This document shows, in pieces, positions 24,796-34,088 of a DNA stretch of 64,000 nucleotides (positions within the stretch are counted from its first letter, which is position 1; every line of letters begins with the position of its first letter). The stretch comes from Lysobacteraceae bacterium CU05-9. Its GTDB lineage: Bacteria > Pseudomonadota > Gammaproteobacteria > Xanthomonadales > Xanthomonadaceae. The notes under the pieces are model-generated. The model did no database searches. It worked only from the letters and a program-made list of their open reading frames with translations, and was not told where the DNA came from. The stretch is from NCBI GenBank assembly GCA_007556525.1, contig SWJS01000006.1:92154-156153 (forward strand), read 5' to 3'. The position numbers and the translations under genes were made by a program.

Positions 24796-25833
24796 ATGTC
24801 CACTGTCAGCCAAAGTCGCGATTTCACTGTCCGTCATGACTGGCGTCGCGATGAAGTCCGTGCCCTACTCGATTTGCCGTTTGCGGATTTGATGGCGCGG
24901 GCGGGTGAGGCGCATCGGGCGAATTTTGACCCGAATCAAGTGCAGGTGAGCACGTTATTGAGTGTCAAAACCGGCGGTTGCCCCGAAGATTGTTCGTACT
25001 GCCCGCAGGCGCAGCGCTACAACACTGGCGTGGATGCGACGAAGTTGATGGAGATGGATGATGTTTTGGAACGTGCGCGCCAGGCGAAGGCTAACGGTGC
25101 GACGCGATTCTGCATGGGTGCTGCGTGGCGTTCGCCGAAGGACCGTGACATCCCGAAGGTCGCCGCGATGATTAAAGGCGTGAAGGCGATGGGTCTGGAA
25201 ACGTGTGCGACGCTCGGCATGTTGTCGGCGACGCAGGCGAAGGATCTGAAGGAAGCCGGCCTCGATTATTACAATCACAATCTGGATACGGCGCCGGAGT
25301 TTTATAACGAGATCATCCACACGCGTGAGTTCCAGGATCGCTTGGATACGTTGGAACACGTGCGCGATGTCGGCATGAAAACTTGCTGCGGCGGCATCGT
25401 CGGTATGGGCGAGACGCGGAATCAGAGGGCGGATTTTTTGCGGACGTTGGCGAATCTGCCGGCGCATCCGGATAGCGTGCCAATTAACCGTTTGGTGAAA
25501 GTCGAAGGTACGCCTTTAGCTGAGGGAAAAGACCTCGATCCCTTCGAATTCGTCCGCACGATTGCGGTTGCGCGTTTGTTGATGCCCAAATCGATGGTGC
25601 GTTTGAGTGCCGGTCGCGAAACGATGAGCGATGAGCTGCAGGCGTTGTGCTTCCTGGCGGGTGCGAATTCGATTTTTTACGGCGAAAAACTCCTCACCAC
25701 CCCAAATCCGGAAACCGACAAGGACATGCAGTTGTTCGATCGTTTGGGTATCGAGCCAATGCCACTGGTCGAAAATGGCGGCACCGTGCATGCGGACATC
25801 ATTCAACCTGAGTCTGCTTCCGCGGTCGCGTGA
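24796..25833 (+). CDS. bioB: Biotin synthase
   Basis: A 345-residue radical-SAM enzyme. The cluster motif CPEDCSYC (Cys62, Cys66, Cys69) binds the [4Fe-4S] cluster. [24 protein letters not shown] and RLSAGRETM are family signatures; the second [2Fe-2S] cluster ligands include the Cys of TCATLG and the Arg of RLSAGR. It inserts sulfur into dethiobiotin, the last step of biotin synthesis. The ATG at 24796 has GCGAGG upstream; the in-frame ATG at 24730 would add 22 atypical residues. bioF starts on its stop codon, so bioB leads the operon. Confidence 0.97.
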   Translation: MSTVSQSRDFTVRHDWRRDEVRALLDLPFADLMARAGEAHRANFDPNQVQVSTLLSVKTGGCPEDCSYCPQAQRYNTGVDATKLMEMDDVLERARQAKANGATRFCMGAAWRSPKDRDIPKVAAMIKGVKAMGLETCATLGMLSATQAKDLKEAGLDYYNHNLDTAPEFYNEIIHTREFQDRLDTLEHVRDVGMKTCCGGIVGMGETRNQRADFLRTLANLPAHPDSVPINRLVKVEGTPLAEGKDLDPFEFVRTIAVARLLMPKSMVRLSAGRETMSDELQALCFLAGANSIFYGEKLLTTPNPETDKDMQLFDRLGIEPMPLVENGGTVHADIIQPESASAVA

Positions 25834-26936
25834 GCGCTGAGTTACCGCCCGATTGGTCGTCGCGTTTCCGCGATGCGTTGAGTCATACGGCTTCGTTACA
25901 TCGCACACGTCGTGCGCGCACAGTCACGTCACGTGATGGTGTTTGGTGCGAGGTGGATGGGCTTCGCGTCCTGAATTTTTGCAGCAATGATTATCTCGGG
26001 TTAGGCGCTCGTGGTTCGTCGCTGTCGATGGACGGTGCGGGTTCGGCGCACATGGTGTCAGGTCATTTCGTTGAGCATGATGCGTTGATCGCTGAGTTAT
26101 GTGATTGGCTAGGTGCTGAAGATGCGTTGTTATGTGGCAATGGTTTCGTCGGTAATCTCGCGGCGTTGAGTACGTTGTGCGGTCGCGGCGATTTGTGCGT
26201 GCAGGACCGTTTGAATCATGCGTCGATGTTGGATGCGTTGCGTTCGTCGGAAGCTTTACTGGTGCGCTATCCGCATAACGATGTTCTAGGCGCGGCGCAG
26301 CAGTTGTTGCGTGAGTGCGCCGGCTTGAAAGTACTGGCGACGGACAGTGTTTTCAGCATGGACGGTGATCTGGCGCCTTTGGTTGAGCTGCGCTCGTTAG
26401 CATCCTCCCAAAAAGCCCTCTTCTACGTCGACGAAGCCCACTCCGTTGGTGTTCTCGGTGCGCATGGTGAAGGTGTCGCTGGGTTTGCCGACTTGCGGTT
26501 GGTGACGTTCGGTAAGGCGCTGGGTTCGTACGGCGCTGCGTTGGTCGGCGGTCGCGAGGTCATCGAGTACATCCGTCAATACGCGCGTCCATTGCTGTTC
26601 ACCACCGCGTTGCCGCCGTCGGTTGCCGCGCACGTTACGGCCAATATCCGCGAGATCCGTCGTGGCGAGTTGACCGCCAAGCTCGCGGAGAACCGCGCGT
26701 ACTTCGCCGGCTTGAACGTGCCGGGAGTGCAGGGCGGAGAGAGTGCGATTTTTACGCGGATCGTCGGTGACAATGCCGACGCCGTACAACTGTCTAGCCA
26801 GTTGTTAGAGAAAGGATTTTGGATCTCCGCGATCCGTCCGCCGACGGTGCCGGAAGGCAGCGCACGTTTGCGCATCACGTTGAGCGCCGCGCACACGCGC
26901 GATCAGATCGACGCACTGGCGGAAGCGTTGCAATGA
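25830..26936 (+). CDS. bioF: 8-amino-7-oxononanoate synthase
   Basis: A 368-residue PLP enzyme that condenses pimeloyl-ACP or -CoA with alanine, the first step of ring assembly. [34 protein letters not shown] and the PLP lysine in [12 protein letters not shown] are present. The start is a GTG at 25830 that overlaps the bioB stop. It is slightly shorter than the E. coli enzyme at the N-terminus. The first residues match family length, and no better start lies downstream before the conserved core. Confidence 0.96.
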   Translation: MSAELPPDWSSRFRDALSHTASLHRTRRARTVTSRDGVWCEVDGLRVLNFCSNDYLGLGARGSSLSMDGAGSAHMVSGHFVEHDALIAELCDWLGAEDALLCGNGFVGNLAALSTLCGRGDLCVQDRLNHASMLDALRSSEALLVRYPHNDVLGAAQQLLRECAGLKVLATDSVFSMDGDLAPLVELRSLASSQKALFYVDEAHSVGVLGAHGEGVAGFADLRLVTFGKALGSYGAALVGGREVIEYIRQYARPLLFTTALPPSVAAHVTANIREIRRGELTAKLAENRAYFAGLNVPGVQGGESAIFTRIVGDNADAVQLSSQLLEKGFWISAIRPPTVPEGSARLRITLSAAHTRDQIDALAEALQ

Positions 26937-27709
26937 ACATCGAAAGGATCGGGACAACAGGTCCGAAGTTCGTGATGATCCACGGCTGGGCGATGCAGAC
27001 GGCGATGTTCGAACCGATGGTCACCAAGTGGCGCAACACGGCGCAAATCATCCTCGTCGACTTGCCCGGTCACGGACGATCACGCGCGGACGACACCTCG
27101 TTGTCGCCGATGGACAAAATCACCGAAACACTGAAAAACGAAGTCGGCGACGATGCGATCTGGCTCGGCTGGTCGATGGGCGGATTGTTCGCGTTGCAAT
27201 GCGCGACCAAGAACGCACGCGCATACATCGGCTTGAGCACCTCACCATGCTTCACGGAACGAACCGATTGGCCTTACGGACTGAGCACGAAGGTCCTCGA
27301 AAACATGAAACAGTCCGTCGAAAACGACGCGCATCGGACGGTGAAGGAGTTTTTGCAGTTGGAAGTACTTGGCGTTTCGCGCAAACATCCGAGCTTGAAG
27401 GAAGTCAGCGAAGAAGCATTCGCGCACGGCGACCCGCAACCCAAGGCGTTGCAGGAAGGACTCGACTTGCTCGAACACGTTGATCTAAGACACGAAGTTA
27501 AAGCGCTGGAAATCCCGAATCTTTGGATCGGCGGATCACGCGACCGACTTGTCAATCCGAAATCACTCGAAGCAAGCGCCGCGCTAAACCAACACGGCGA
27601 ATGCGTGATCATCCAGGGCGCGGGGCATGCCGCCTTCATCAGCGCGCCCGACATTCTCATCGAACACATTGAACAATTCGGAGCGGAACATGACCTCGGA
27701 TTGGTTTGA
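26933..27709 (+). CDS. bioH: Pimeloyl-ACP methyl ester carboxylesterase
   Basis: A 258-residue alpha/beta hydrolase of the cytoplasm. HGWAMQ carries the oxyanion region, GWSMGG the catalytic Ser, GGSRDRLVN the acid and GAGHAAF the His. BioH removes the methyl ester from pimeloyl-ACP made by the BioC route, stopping chain growth. The ATG at 26933 overlaps the bioF stop by 4 nt. The gene order F-H-C supports BioH rather than an unrelated esterase. Confidence 0.94.
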   Translation: MNIERIGTTGPKFVMIHGWAMQTAMFEPMVTKWRNTAQIILVDLPGHGRSRADDTSLSPMDKITETLKNEVGDDAIWLGWSMGGLFALQCATKNARAYIGLSTSPCFTERTDWPYGLSTKVLENMKQSVENDAHRTVKEFLQLEVLGVSRKHPSLKEVSEEAFAHGDPQPKALQEGLDLLEHVDLRHEVKALEIPNLWIGGSRDRLVNPKSLEASAALNQHGECVIIQGAGHAAFISAPDILIEHIEQFGAEHDLGLV

Positions 27710-28637
27710 CCGCAAAAAAGTTCAGCACTCCTTCTCCAGAGCCGCTGAACGTTACGACGAAGCCGCGAAGTTGCAACGCATGATCGACGCCACATTGATG
27801 GAGTCGCTCGAATACATCGAAGACCCTGGTTTTTACGGCCAAAAACCACGCGTCATCGTCGACGCCGGCAGCGGCACGGGCGCGAGCTCGAAACAAATCC
27901 AGGCGAAGTATCCCGATGCGACGGTGTTCAGTGTCGATGCCGCGCAAGGCATGCTCAATTACGCGCAACCACCGAAGCCAACGTTGGGCGAACGCGCGCG
28001 CAAACTTTTTAGCAAACAACCGAATCAACCGATCGCGATCAACGCCGACGTCAGAAACCTTCCGTTCGCGGATAGCTCCGTCGATGTCATCTACTCGAAC
28101 CTCTGCTTGCAATGGGTCGAAGATTTGCAAGGCGTGCTCAATGGTTTTCGGAGAGTTCTCAAGCCGGGTGGAATGGTTTTATTTTCGACATTCGGTCCCG
28201 AAACGCTGATCGAATTGCGAGAGGCGTTTGCACAAGCGGATGACGAAACGAGTCATGTGAGTCCTTTTGCCAACATCCAACAATGGGGCGATGCACTCAT
28301 CGCGACGGGCTTCCGCAATCCGGTGTTGGATCGCGATGTCATCACGGAAGGTCACGACAGCCTCAAGGATTTGATGAAATATCTCAAGGACATTGGTGCC
28401 ACGAACGCGTTGAATGACCGGCGCAAAACACTCACAGGACGCGCGCGTTTCAACAAAGCCACCGAAGCCTACGAGCAATGGCGCGACGCAAGCACAGGCA
28501 ACATTCCGGTGACGTGGGAAGTGATTTACGCGACAGCATGGGCGCCGAATGCGGATCAACCGATCAGAGAGCAGGGCGTCGATCTCGTAAGAATCCCCGT
28601 CAACCAAATCAAAATCCGGAAACGCTCGAGTGAATAA
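27690..28637 (+). CDS. bioC: Malonyl-ACP O-methyltransferase
   Basis: A 315-residue SAM-dependent methyltransferase that methylates malonyl-ACP to start pimeloyl synthesis. The BioC N-terminus HSFSRAAERYDEAAKLQR, motif I VIVDAGSGTGASS and the SNLCLQWVEDL segment identify it. The ATG at 27690, preceded by CGGAGCGG, lies inside the last 20 nt of bioH. It is about 60 residues longer than E. coli BioC, with extra sequence around 105-125 (GERARKLFSKQPNQ) and at the end. The next gene overlaps its stop. Confidence 0.95.
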   Translation: MTSDWFDRKKVQHSFSRAAERYDEAAKLQRMIDATLMESLEYIEDPGFYGQKPRVIVDAGSGTGASSKQIQAKYPDATVFSVDAAQGMLNYAQPPKPTLGERARKLFSKQPNQPIAINADVRNLPFADSSVDVIYSNLCLQWVEDLQGVLNGFRRVLKPGGMVLFSTFGPETLIELREAFAQADDETSHVSPFANIQQWGDALIATGFRNPVLDRDVITEGHDSLKDLMKYLKDIGATNALNDRRKTLTGRARFNKATEAYEQWRDASTGNIPVTWEVIYATAWAPNADQPIREQGVDLVRIPVNQIKIRKRSSE

Positions 28638-29603
28638 ACCCCCTGTCGCGAAGGCGATTGCGTATGCGGTGCTGTCGGCGCTGTTTTTTTTTTTACGGCG
28701 ACGTATGTGCTCAATCGCGCGGATGCGAGCGCCGGAGGTCATTGGGCATGGACTGCGTCTCTGCGTTACCTGTGGACGCTGCCGATGATGATTCCGATCG
28801 TGATGTTCGCCGGCGGAATGAAGCCGGTGTTCAATGCGATGCGTCGCAGTCCGATCCAATGGATGGTGTGGAGCTTCCTTGGCTTCGTGATTTTCTATGC
28901 GGCACTTTCGTACGCGGCGGACAGCGGGCCATCGTGGCTGATCGCGGGAACGTTCTGCACCACGGTCGTCATGGGCGTTCTCAGCGCACCACTTCTGTAC
29001 AACGATCACCGTGCCAAAATTCCATTGAACGCCTTGCTTGTCGGTCTCTTCATTCTCATCGGTGTGTTCCTGATGCAATGGTCTGCCGCTGACGGCGTTC
29101 TCGACGTGAAAGGTTGGATCGCATTCGGCATGGTGCTCATCAGTGCGTTGATGTATCCACTCGGCAACCGCGGTTTGATGTTGCATCTCGAGCGCGAAGG
29201 CACAACGCTCAATCCAATCCAACGCACCTTCGGCATGGTTGTCGCAAGCATTCCGTTCTGGATCGCGATTGCACTTTATGCCTATTTTCAAGCGGGTTTC
29301 TCGCCGAAGGGACAGCTCATCAACACGGCAGGCGTCGCATTGACGTCGGGCATCATCGCAACGGTCCTGTTCTTCCAGGCAACCGACATGATGAAACATC
29401 ATCCTGTTGGGCTCGCCGCTGCGGAAGCGATGCAAGCACTTGAGATCGTGTTCGCAACGTTGCTTGGTTATGTGTTTTTCGGCGAAGCGTTGCCGAAGTT
29501 GTGGGCATGGATCGGCATGTTGATCGTCATGATTGGCGTCGTCGTTTTCATCATGGTCGCGACACGCGAACCCAAAGCGACTGTCGGTGAAGCAGAAAAA
29601 TGA
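28630..29603 (+). CDS. EamA/DMT-type multidrug-efflux-like transporter, out of frame at an 11-T run
   Basis: A membrane transporter of about 323 residues if restored. From 28707 the frame reads about nine TM helices (WTLPMMIPIVMFAGG, MVWSFLGFVIFYAALSYAA, VLFFQATDMMKHHPVGLAAAEAMQALEIVFATLLGYVFFGEAL), matching the EmrE-like half-repeat fold. The first helix is encoded from GTG 28630 (NKPPVAKAIAYAVLSALFFF) in a different frame. The run of 11 T at 28684-28694 joins the frames only if it were 9 or 12. Either this is a sequencing error, a phase-variable tract, or a mutation; an internal GTG at 28707 would omit the first helix. It overlaps the bioC stop by 8 nt. Confidence 0.78.
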
Positions 29604-29717
29604 AAATTTTTTCGCAAAGTACTGGAAATCAGCGTGTATTTGTCCTAAATTGCAATTACTCGGCATGCATTGCTGAGTCGGAATTTTTTTTCAACTTAAC
29701 GTCCCAAAGGGATTCAA

Positions 29718-30122
29718 ATGGCAACGAAGAAACCTGCAAAGAAAGCCGCACCTAAGAATGCAGCTAAGGCCGTCAAGGCACCAGCCGCTCCAGCTGCGAA
29801 GACAATCAAGCCAATCAAGGAAGTACTGACCAAGTCGGGTCTGACTGCTCACATCTCGGAAGTAACCGGCGTTGCTGCGAAAGACGTGCGCGCAGTTATG
29901 GCATGCCTGGAATCGACCGTCGCTGCATCGGTCAACAAGAAGGGCGCTGGCGCGTTCACGCTGCCAGGTCTGTTGAAGATCACCGCAGTCCAAGTTCCTG
30001 CGAAGAAGGCTCGCAAGGGCATCAACCCGTTCACGGGTGAAGAGCAAATGTTCAAGGCCAAGCCAGCTTCGGTGAAGGTCAAGGTCCGTCCGCTGAAGAA
30101 GCTGAAGGACGCGGCAGCTTAA
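29718..30122 (+). CDS. HU-like DNA-binding protein with Lys/Ala-rich N-terminal tail
   Basis: A 134-residue basic protein. About 1-32 is a histone-H1-like tail (KKPAKKAAPKNAAKAVKAPAAPAAK). About 33-128 is an HU/IHF-type domain: KEVLTKSGLTAHISEVTGVAAKDV, LESTVAASVNKKGAGAFTLPGLLKI, the arm region KARKGINPFTGEEQM and KVKVRPLKKLKDA. It should bind and compact DNA. Codon use is very biased (CCA, GCT, CTG, AAG), as for highly expressed genes. It is monocistronic, with an A+T-rich upstream region and a terminator. Confidence 0.88.
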   Translation: MATKKPAKKAAPKNAAKAVKAPAAPAAKTIKPIKEVLTKSGLTAHISEVTGVAAKDVRAVMACLESTVAASVNKKGAGAFTLPGLLKITAVQVPAKKARKGINPFTGEEQMFKAKPASVKVKVRPLKKLKDAAA

Positions 30123-30191
30123 TTTAAGCTGTTTGAGCGACTTTGATGCGCTGCGGGAGTTCATACTTCCGCGGTGCATTTCTGCCAAAAT

Positions 30192-30226
30192 GGTACGGTA
30201 AGCTGAATGGCTGCCGTGCCTTTTTT
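30192..30226 (+). terminator. Rho-independent terminator after the HU-like gene
   Basis: GGTACGG pairs with CCGTGCC (one G-T pair) across a 15-nt loop that can itself partly fold, followed by TTTTTT. The rest of the gap 30123-30303 also contains a second GC-rich hairpin around 30149-30180. Confidence 0.75.
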
Positions 30227-30303
30227 GTGCGCGTGTAAGCATTAAGCCCTTATTCAACGGACTGACCTCAATCTGCAATCATGTCCTAAGGGGGATTCCT
30301 CAA

Positions 30304-30879
30304 ATGTTTCGCAAATTAGCTTTGGTTGGTGTCATTACGGCGGCTGCTCTCACGGGTTGCGCGACGTATGACCAATACGGTTACGGCGGCCAGCAAGGCC
30401 GTGGTGACTATTACTACGGTCGACCGCAAGTCTCGAGCTCGGTCGGTGTGTCAATCGGTAACGGCTACGGTTATCCTTACGGCAACGGTTACTACGGCGC
30501 TTATGGCCCGTATGCCGGTTATGGCGCATACGGCTATCCGAGCTATGGCTACGGTGGCGGTTATGGCTATCCAAGCTACGGCTATCCAGGTTATGGCTAC
30601 GGCTATGGCTCCAACTATCCGTACCGTCCACCAGTACGTCCACGTCCACCACGTCCCGACAATGTCGATCGTGGCAACCAGCAGCGTCCAGGTTGGCGTG
30701 ATATCGAAGGCATCAAGAACCGCAATGAACCGCGTCCTGATGGCCGTTACATCCAACAGTCGGCGCGTCAGATGCCACAAGTGCGTGAAGAGTCCCGCTC
30801 TTCGGAACGCAGTGGTTCATTCAGCGGCGCGGTGCAACGTGCACGTTCGACCAATCGTGAGAAGCCAATCGAGCCATAA
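30304..30879 (+). CDS. Gly/Tyr-rich lipoprotein
   Basis: A 191-residue lipoprotein with lipobox LTGC (Cys near 19). About 22-107 is a low-complexity region of Gly-Tyr-Pro repeats (units such as GYGYPSYGYPGYGYG). A Pro/Arg-rich hinge RPPVRPRPPRP follows, and then a basic, polar tail. Such tyrosine/glycine-rich regions are intrinsically disordered or sticky. Outer-membrane anchoring is expected; function is unknown. A strong AAGGGGGA ribosome site and biased codons imply good expression. Other frames through the repeat stay open only because of the repetitive composition. Confidence 0.75.
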   Translation: MFRKLALVGVITAAALTGCATYDQYGYGGQQGRGDYYYGRPQVSSSVGVSIGNGYGYPYGNGYYGAYGPYAGYGAYGYPSYGYGGGYGYPSYGYPGYGYGYGSNYPYRPPVRPRPPRPDNVDRGNQQRPGWRDIEGIKNRNEPRPDGRYIQQSARQMPQVREESRSSERSGSFSGAVQRARSTNREKPIEP

Positions 30880-30903
30880 AGACTCGGTGGTTTGAGTGAT
30901 CAA

Positions 30904-30936
30904 GGCGGACCCGGGAGACTGGGTCCGTTTTTTTTC
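30904..30936 (+). terminator. Rho-independent terminator after the Gly/Tyr-rich lipoprotein
   Basis: CGGACCC (30906-30912) pairs with GGGTCCG (30921-30927), followed by eight T residues. Confidence 0.92.
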
Positions 30937-30961
30937 GCCTATAAATCAAGGACTTTCGTTG

Positions 30962-30967
30962 TAAACT
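30962..30967 (+). promoter_or_regulatory. -10-like element of mnmG
   Basis: TAAACT ends 8 nt before the GTG start at 30976. The intervening AACCCCCT has no Shine-Dalgarno sequence, which fits a leaderless mRNA. Confidence 0.4.
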
Positions 30968-30975
30968 AACCCCCT

Positions 30976-32862
30976 GTGAAAAACTCCTTCTATCATTTCG
31001 ATGTCATCGTTGTTGGCGGTGGCCATGCCGGAACCGAGGCCGCTTTGGCGTCGGCGCGGGTTGGTGCGCGCACATTATTGCTGACGCACAACATCGAAAC
31101 GGTCGGCGCGATGTCCTGCAATCCGGCAATTGGCGGTATAGGTAAAGGGCATTTGGTGAAGGAGATCGACGCGATGGGTGGCATCATGGCGCGCGCTGCG
31201 GATGCTTCCGGTATCCAATGGCGGCGCTTGAATGCATCGAAGGGTCCTGCTGTGCGTGCGACACGTGCGCAGGCGGATCGTGTTTTGTATCGCAACTTCA
31301 TCCGTCATGCCGTTGAGTCGCAACCGAACCTGACGTTGTTTCAAGCGGGGTGCGATGACATCGTGTTTGAAGGTGGCCGTGTTACCGGCGTTGTCACGCA
31401 AACCGGTTTGACGTTCCATGCACCGGCGGTTGTGCTGACGGCAGGAACGTTCCTCGCGGGCAAAGTGCACATCGGTCAAACGACTTATGCAGCTGGACGT
31501 GCCGGCGATCCGCCATCGGTGACGTTGGCGGCGAAGTTGCGCGAAGGTCCTTTCGTCATCGACCGTTTGAAAACCGGTACGCCTCCACGCATCGATGGTC
31601 GCACGCTCGACTACTCGGTGATGCAGGAACAACCCGGAGATGATCCGCGCCCGGTGATGTCGTTCATGGGTTCGCTCGACGATCATCCGCAACAAGTGTC
31701 GTGCTGGATTACCGAAACATCCGAAGTCACGCATGACATCATTCGCCGTGGTCTCGATCGTTCGCCGTTGTACACGGGTCAGATCGAAGGCATCGGTCCG
31801 CGTTACTGTCCGTCGATTGAAGATAAGGTCGTGCGTTTCGCCGATAAGGTGTCGCATCAGATTTTCATCGAGCCGGAAGGCTTGGGCGTCAACGAAATTT
31901 ATCCGAACGGCATCAGCACGTCGTTGCCATTTGATGTGCAGCTGGCATTGGTGCGTTCGATTAAGGGTTGCGAAAATGCCCACGTCACCCGCGCCGGTTA
32001 CGCGATTGAATATGATTTCTTTGATCCACGTGGCCTGAAGCCGTCGTTGGAAACGAAGGGCATTGATGGTCTGTATTTTGCAGGGCAAATCAACGGTACG
32101 ACCGGATACGAAGAGGCGGCTGCGCAAGGTTTGCTCGCAGGTTTGAATGCCGCGCGTGCGGTAAAGGATCTGCCATCGTGGAGGCCACGTCGTGACGAAG
32201 CGTACATCGGTGTGTTGGTTGATGACTTGATCACGCACGGTACGAACGAGCCGTACCGCATGTTCACGTCGCGCGCAGAATATCGTTTGCAGTTGCGCGA
32301 AGACAATGCCGATTTGCGTTTGACGTCGGTGGGTCGCGACATGGGATTGGTTGGCGATCTGCAATGGCGCGCATTTGAAACGAAGCGTTCTGCTGTTACT
32401 GCCGAAAACGAGCGTTTGGCTAAGCTATGGGCGACTCCGAACAATCCTCTAGGTGCGAAGTTGCGTGAGGCGACGGGAACGGTTTTGTCCCGCGAAAATT
32501 CCGCAGCTGATTTGTTGAAGCGTCCTGAGATGACGTACGACGCGTTGATGGCTGTGGATGGTTTTGGCCCGGGCGTTGAAGATCCGAAAGTCGCCGAACA
32601 AGTTGAGATCGGCATCAAGTACGCCGGGTATCTCGGCCGTCAGCAGGAAGACATTGCGCGTCAGCAACGCAATGAGTCGATGTTGATTCCGGTCGATTAC
32701 GACTTCACGCGTGTGCATGGATTGAGCGCGGAGATTGCGCAGAAGTTGGCGTCAGTGCGTCCTGCATCGATTGGTCAAGCGCAACGCATTCCGGGCATGA
32801 CGCCTGCGGCGATTTCGCTGTTGATGGTGCACATCGCACGTGACCAACGTCGCGCCAGTTAA
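30976..32862 (+). CDS. mnmG: tRNA uridine-5-carboxymethylaminomethyl modification enzyme MnmG
   Basis: A 628-residue FAD protein that works with MnmE to modify U34 of several tRNAs. The FAD motif [12 protein letters not shown] is at the N-terminus; [20 protein letters not shown] and the conserved Cys-containing ISCWITET-like region are present. [13 protein letters not shown] and the C-terminal MnmE-binding domain ending in [12 protein letters not shown] are intact. The start is GTG at 30976. It stands alone; mnmE is not in the window. Confidence 0.97.
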   Translation: MKNSFYHFDVIVVGGGHAGTEAALASARVGARTLLLTHNIETVGAMSCNPAIGGIGKGHLVKEIDAMGGIMARAADASGIQWRRLNASKGPAVRATRAQADRVLYRNFIRHAVESQPNLTLFQAGCDDIVFEGGRVTGVVTQTGLTFHAPAVVLTAGTFLAGKVHIGQTTYAAGRAGDPPSVTLAAKLREGPFVIDRLKTGTPPRIDGRTLDYSVMQEQPGDDPRPVMSFMGSLDDHPQQVSCWITETSEVTHDIIRRGLDRSPLYTGQIEGIGPRYCPSIEDKVVRFADKVSHQIFIEPEGLGVNEIYPNGISTSLPFDVQLALVRSIKGCENAHVTRAGYAIEYDFFDPRGLKPSLETKGIDGLYFAGQINGTTGYEEAAAQGLLAGLNAARAVKDLPSWRPRRDEAYIGVLVDDLITHGTNEPYRMFTSRAEYRLQLREDNADLRLTSVGRDMGLVGDLQWRAFETKRSAVTAENERLAKLWATPNNPLGAKLREATGTVLSRENSAADLLKRPEMTYDALMAVDGFGPGVEDPKVAEQVEIGIKYAGYLGRQQEDIARQQRNESMLIPVDYDFTRVHGLSAEIAQKLASVRPASIGQAQRIPGMTPAAISLLMVHIARDQRRAS

Positions 32863-32922
32863 GCCGACATATTTGTCCATTTTTCGGTTGTGGTTGTCTC
32901 GTGCCCGTTCGAGAATGAATCC

Positions 32923-33999
32923 ATGAACCAACTCACCTTCGACCGCATGTATCGCGCAAGCTGCGAGAAAGACCCTGAATTTGAAGGTCTTTTTTGGATG
33001 GGCGTCAAAACCACCGGCATCTTCTGCCGTCCCACCTGCACCGCACGCAAGCCGTTGCCGGAGAATGTGGAGTTTTTTACCGATTCCCGCTCTGCCATCA
33101 CTCGCGGTTACCGTGCCTGCAAAATCTGCAAGCCGTTAGAATTGCCATCTCAGACTCCGGCATACATTGAGCGCTTGTTGGAAGAGCTTCGTGCTTCACC
33201 ATCCTTGCGTCTGCGTGATGGCGATCTGCGTGAGCGCGGGATCGAGCCTGCAACTTTGCGCCGTTGGTTTCTCAAGCATCACGGCATGACGTTCCATGCA
33301 TTCGCGCGCATGCAACGGATCAACACGGCATTCCGCAAGTTGCAGCAGCAATCCACCGTCACCGACTCCGCGATGTCCGCCGGCTTCGACAGCCTGAGCG
33401 GTTTCGGCGATCGCTTCCGCGACGTGTTCGGCGTCGCACCGTCATCCGCTCGTGCCGCTCGCGTGTTGCATCTGCAACGCATCGAAACGCCACTCGGCAC
33501 AATGATTGCTTGTGCTTCTGAAGACGGCTTGTGCCTTGTCGAGTTCAGCGATCGCAAAGCGCTCGAAACTGAGTTGCTGACCTTAGCTCGCAAACTCAAC
33601 GCGACCATCATTCAAGCTGAGAATCCGCACTTGAGCTTGCTCGCGGAGGAGTTGCGTTCGTACTTCGCCGGTACGCTGCGTGCATTCACCGTCCCTCTCG
33701 AACGCACCGGCACCGACTTCCAGCACGCCGTGTGGGACGCACTCGTCTCAATCCCCTACGGCACAACACGCTCGTACGCCGAACAAGCCGTCATCGTCGG
33801 TCGACCATCAGCAGTCCGCGCCGTCGCCAACGCCAACGGCATGAACAAAATCGCCATCGTCATCCCATGCCACCGCGTCATTGGCGCCGACGGCAAACTC
33901 ACCGGGTATGCCGGCGGAGTGTGGCGGAAGCAACATCTGTTGCAACTTGAGCGCGATGCGCTGCAAGCGAATACGAGTAATAGTTATACAAGTGAGTAA
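32923..33999 (+). CDS. ada: Bifunctional Ada: methylphosphotriester-DNA methyltransferase/O6-methylguanine-DNA methyltransferase
   Basis: A 358-residue adaptive-response regulator and repair protein. The N-terminal zinc site has Cys35, Cys39, Cys66 and Cys69; Cys35 accepts methyl from phosphotriesters. An AraC-type HTH domain follows (TLRRWFLKHHGMTFHAFARMQRINTA). The C-terminal MGMT domain carries the acceptor Cys in IPCHRVIG. The ATG at 32923 matches family length; an in-frame upstream start at 32890 adds 11 odd residues. The last eight or so codons (TSNSYTSE) are derived from an intergenic repeat arm. Confidence 0.95.
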   Translation: MNQLTFDRMYRASCEKDPEFEGLFWMGVKTTGIFCRPTCTARKPLPENVEFFTDSRSAITRGYRACKICKPLELPSQTPAYIERLLEELRASPSLRLRDGDLRERGIEPATLRRWFLKHHGMTFHAFARMQRINTAFRKLQQQSTVTDSAMSAGFDSLSGFGDRFRDVFGVAPSSARAARVLHLQRIETPLGTMIACASEDGLCLVEFSDRKALETELLTLARKLNATIIQAENPHLSLLAEELRSYFAGTLRAFTVPLERTGTDFQHAVWDALVSIPYGTTRSYAEQAVIVGRPSAVRAVANANGMNKIAIVIPCHRVIGADGKLTGYAGGVWRKQHLLQLERDALQANTSNSYTSE

Positions 34000-34067
34000 A
34001 AGCCGCTACGCGGCAATCACGCGCAAAGCGCGTCAATGCTCACCCCTCTAACTCCTACTCCAACTCG
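33972..34067. repeat. Dyad-symmetric intergenic repeat, copy 1 (ada end)
   Basis: Outer arms TACGAGTAATAGTTATAC.. and ..CTAACTCCTACTCCAACTCG are near inverted copies. The inside holds small hairpins (GCCGCTACGCGGC, ACGCGCAAAGCGCGT). The left arm is about 85% identical to the left arm of copy 4 and the right arm nearly identical to its right arm. The left arm lies within the end of the ada reading frame. Confidence 0.75.
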
Positions 34068-34088
34068 CTAGAGCGCAGTGAGAAGTGA

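Noticed and set aside
28179-29666. 495-codon open frame on the minus strand opposite bioC and the transporter
   Set aside because: Its translation is rich in His, Arg, Asp and Cys without any domain and is antisense to two well-supported genes; it is open only because of codon bias.
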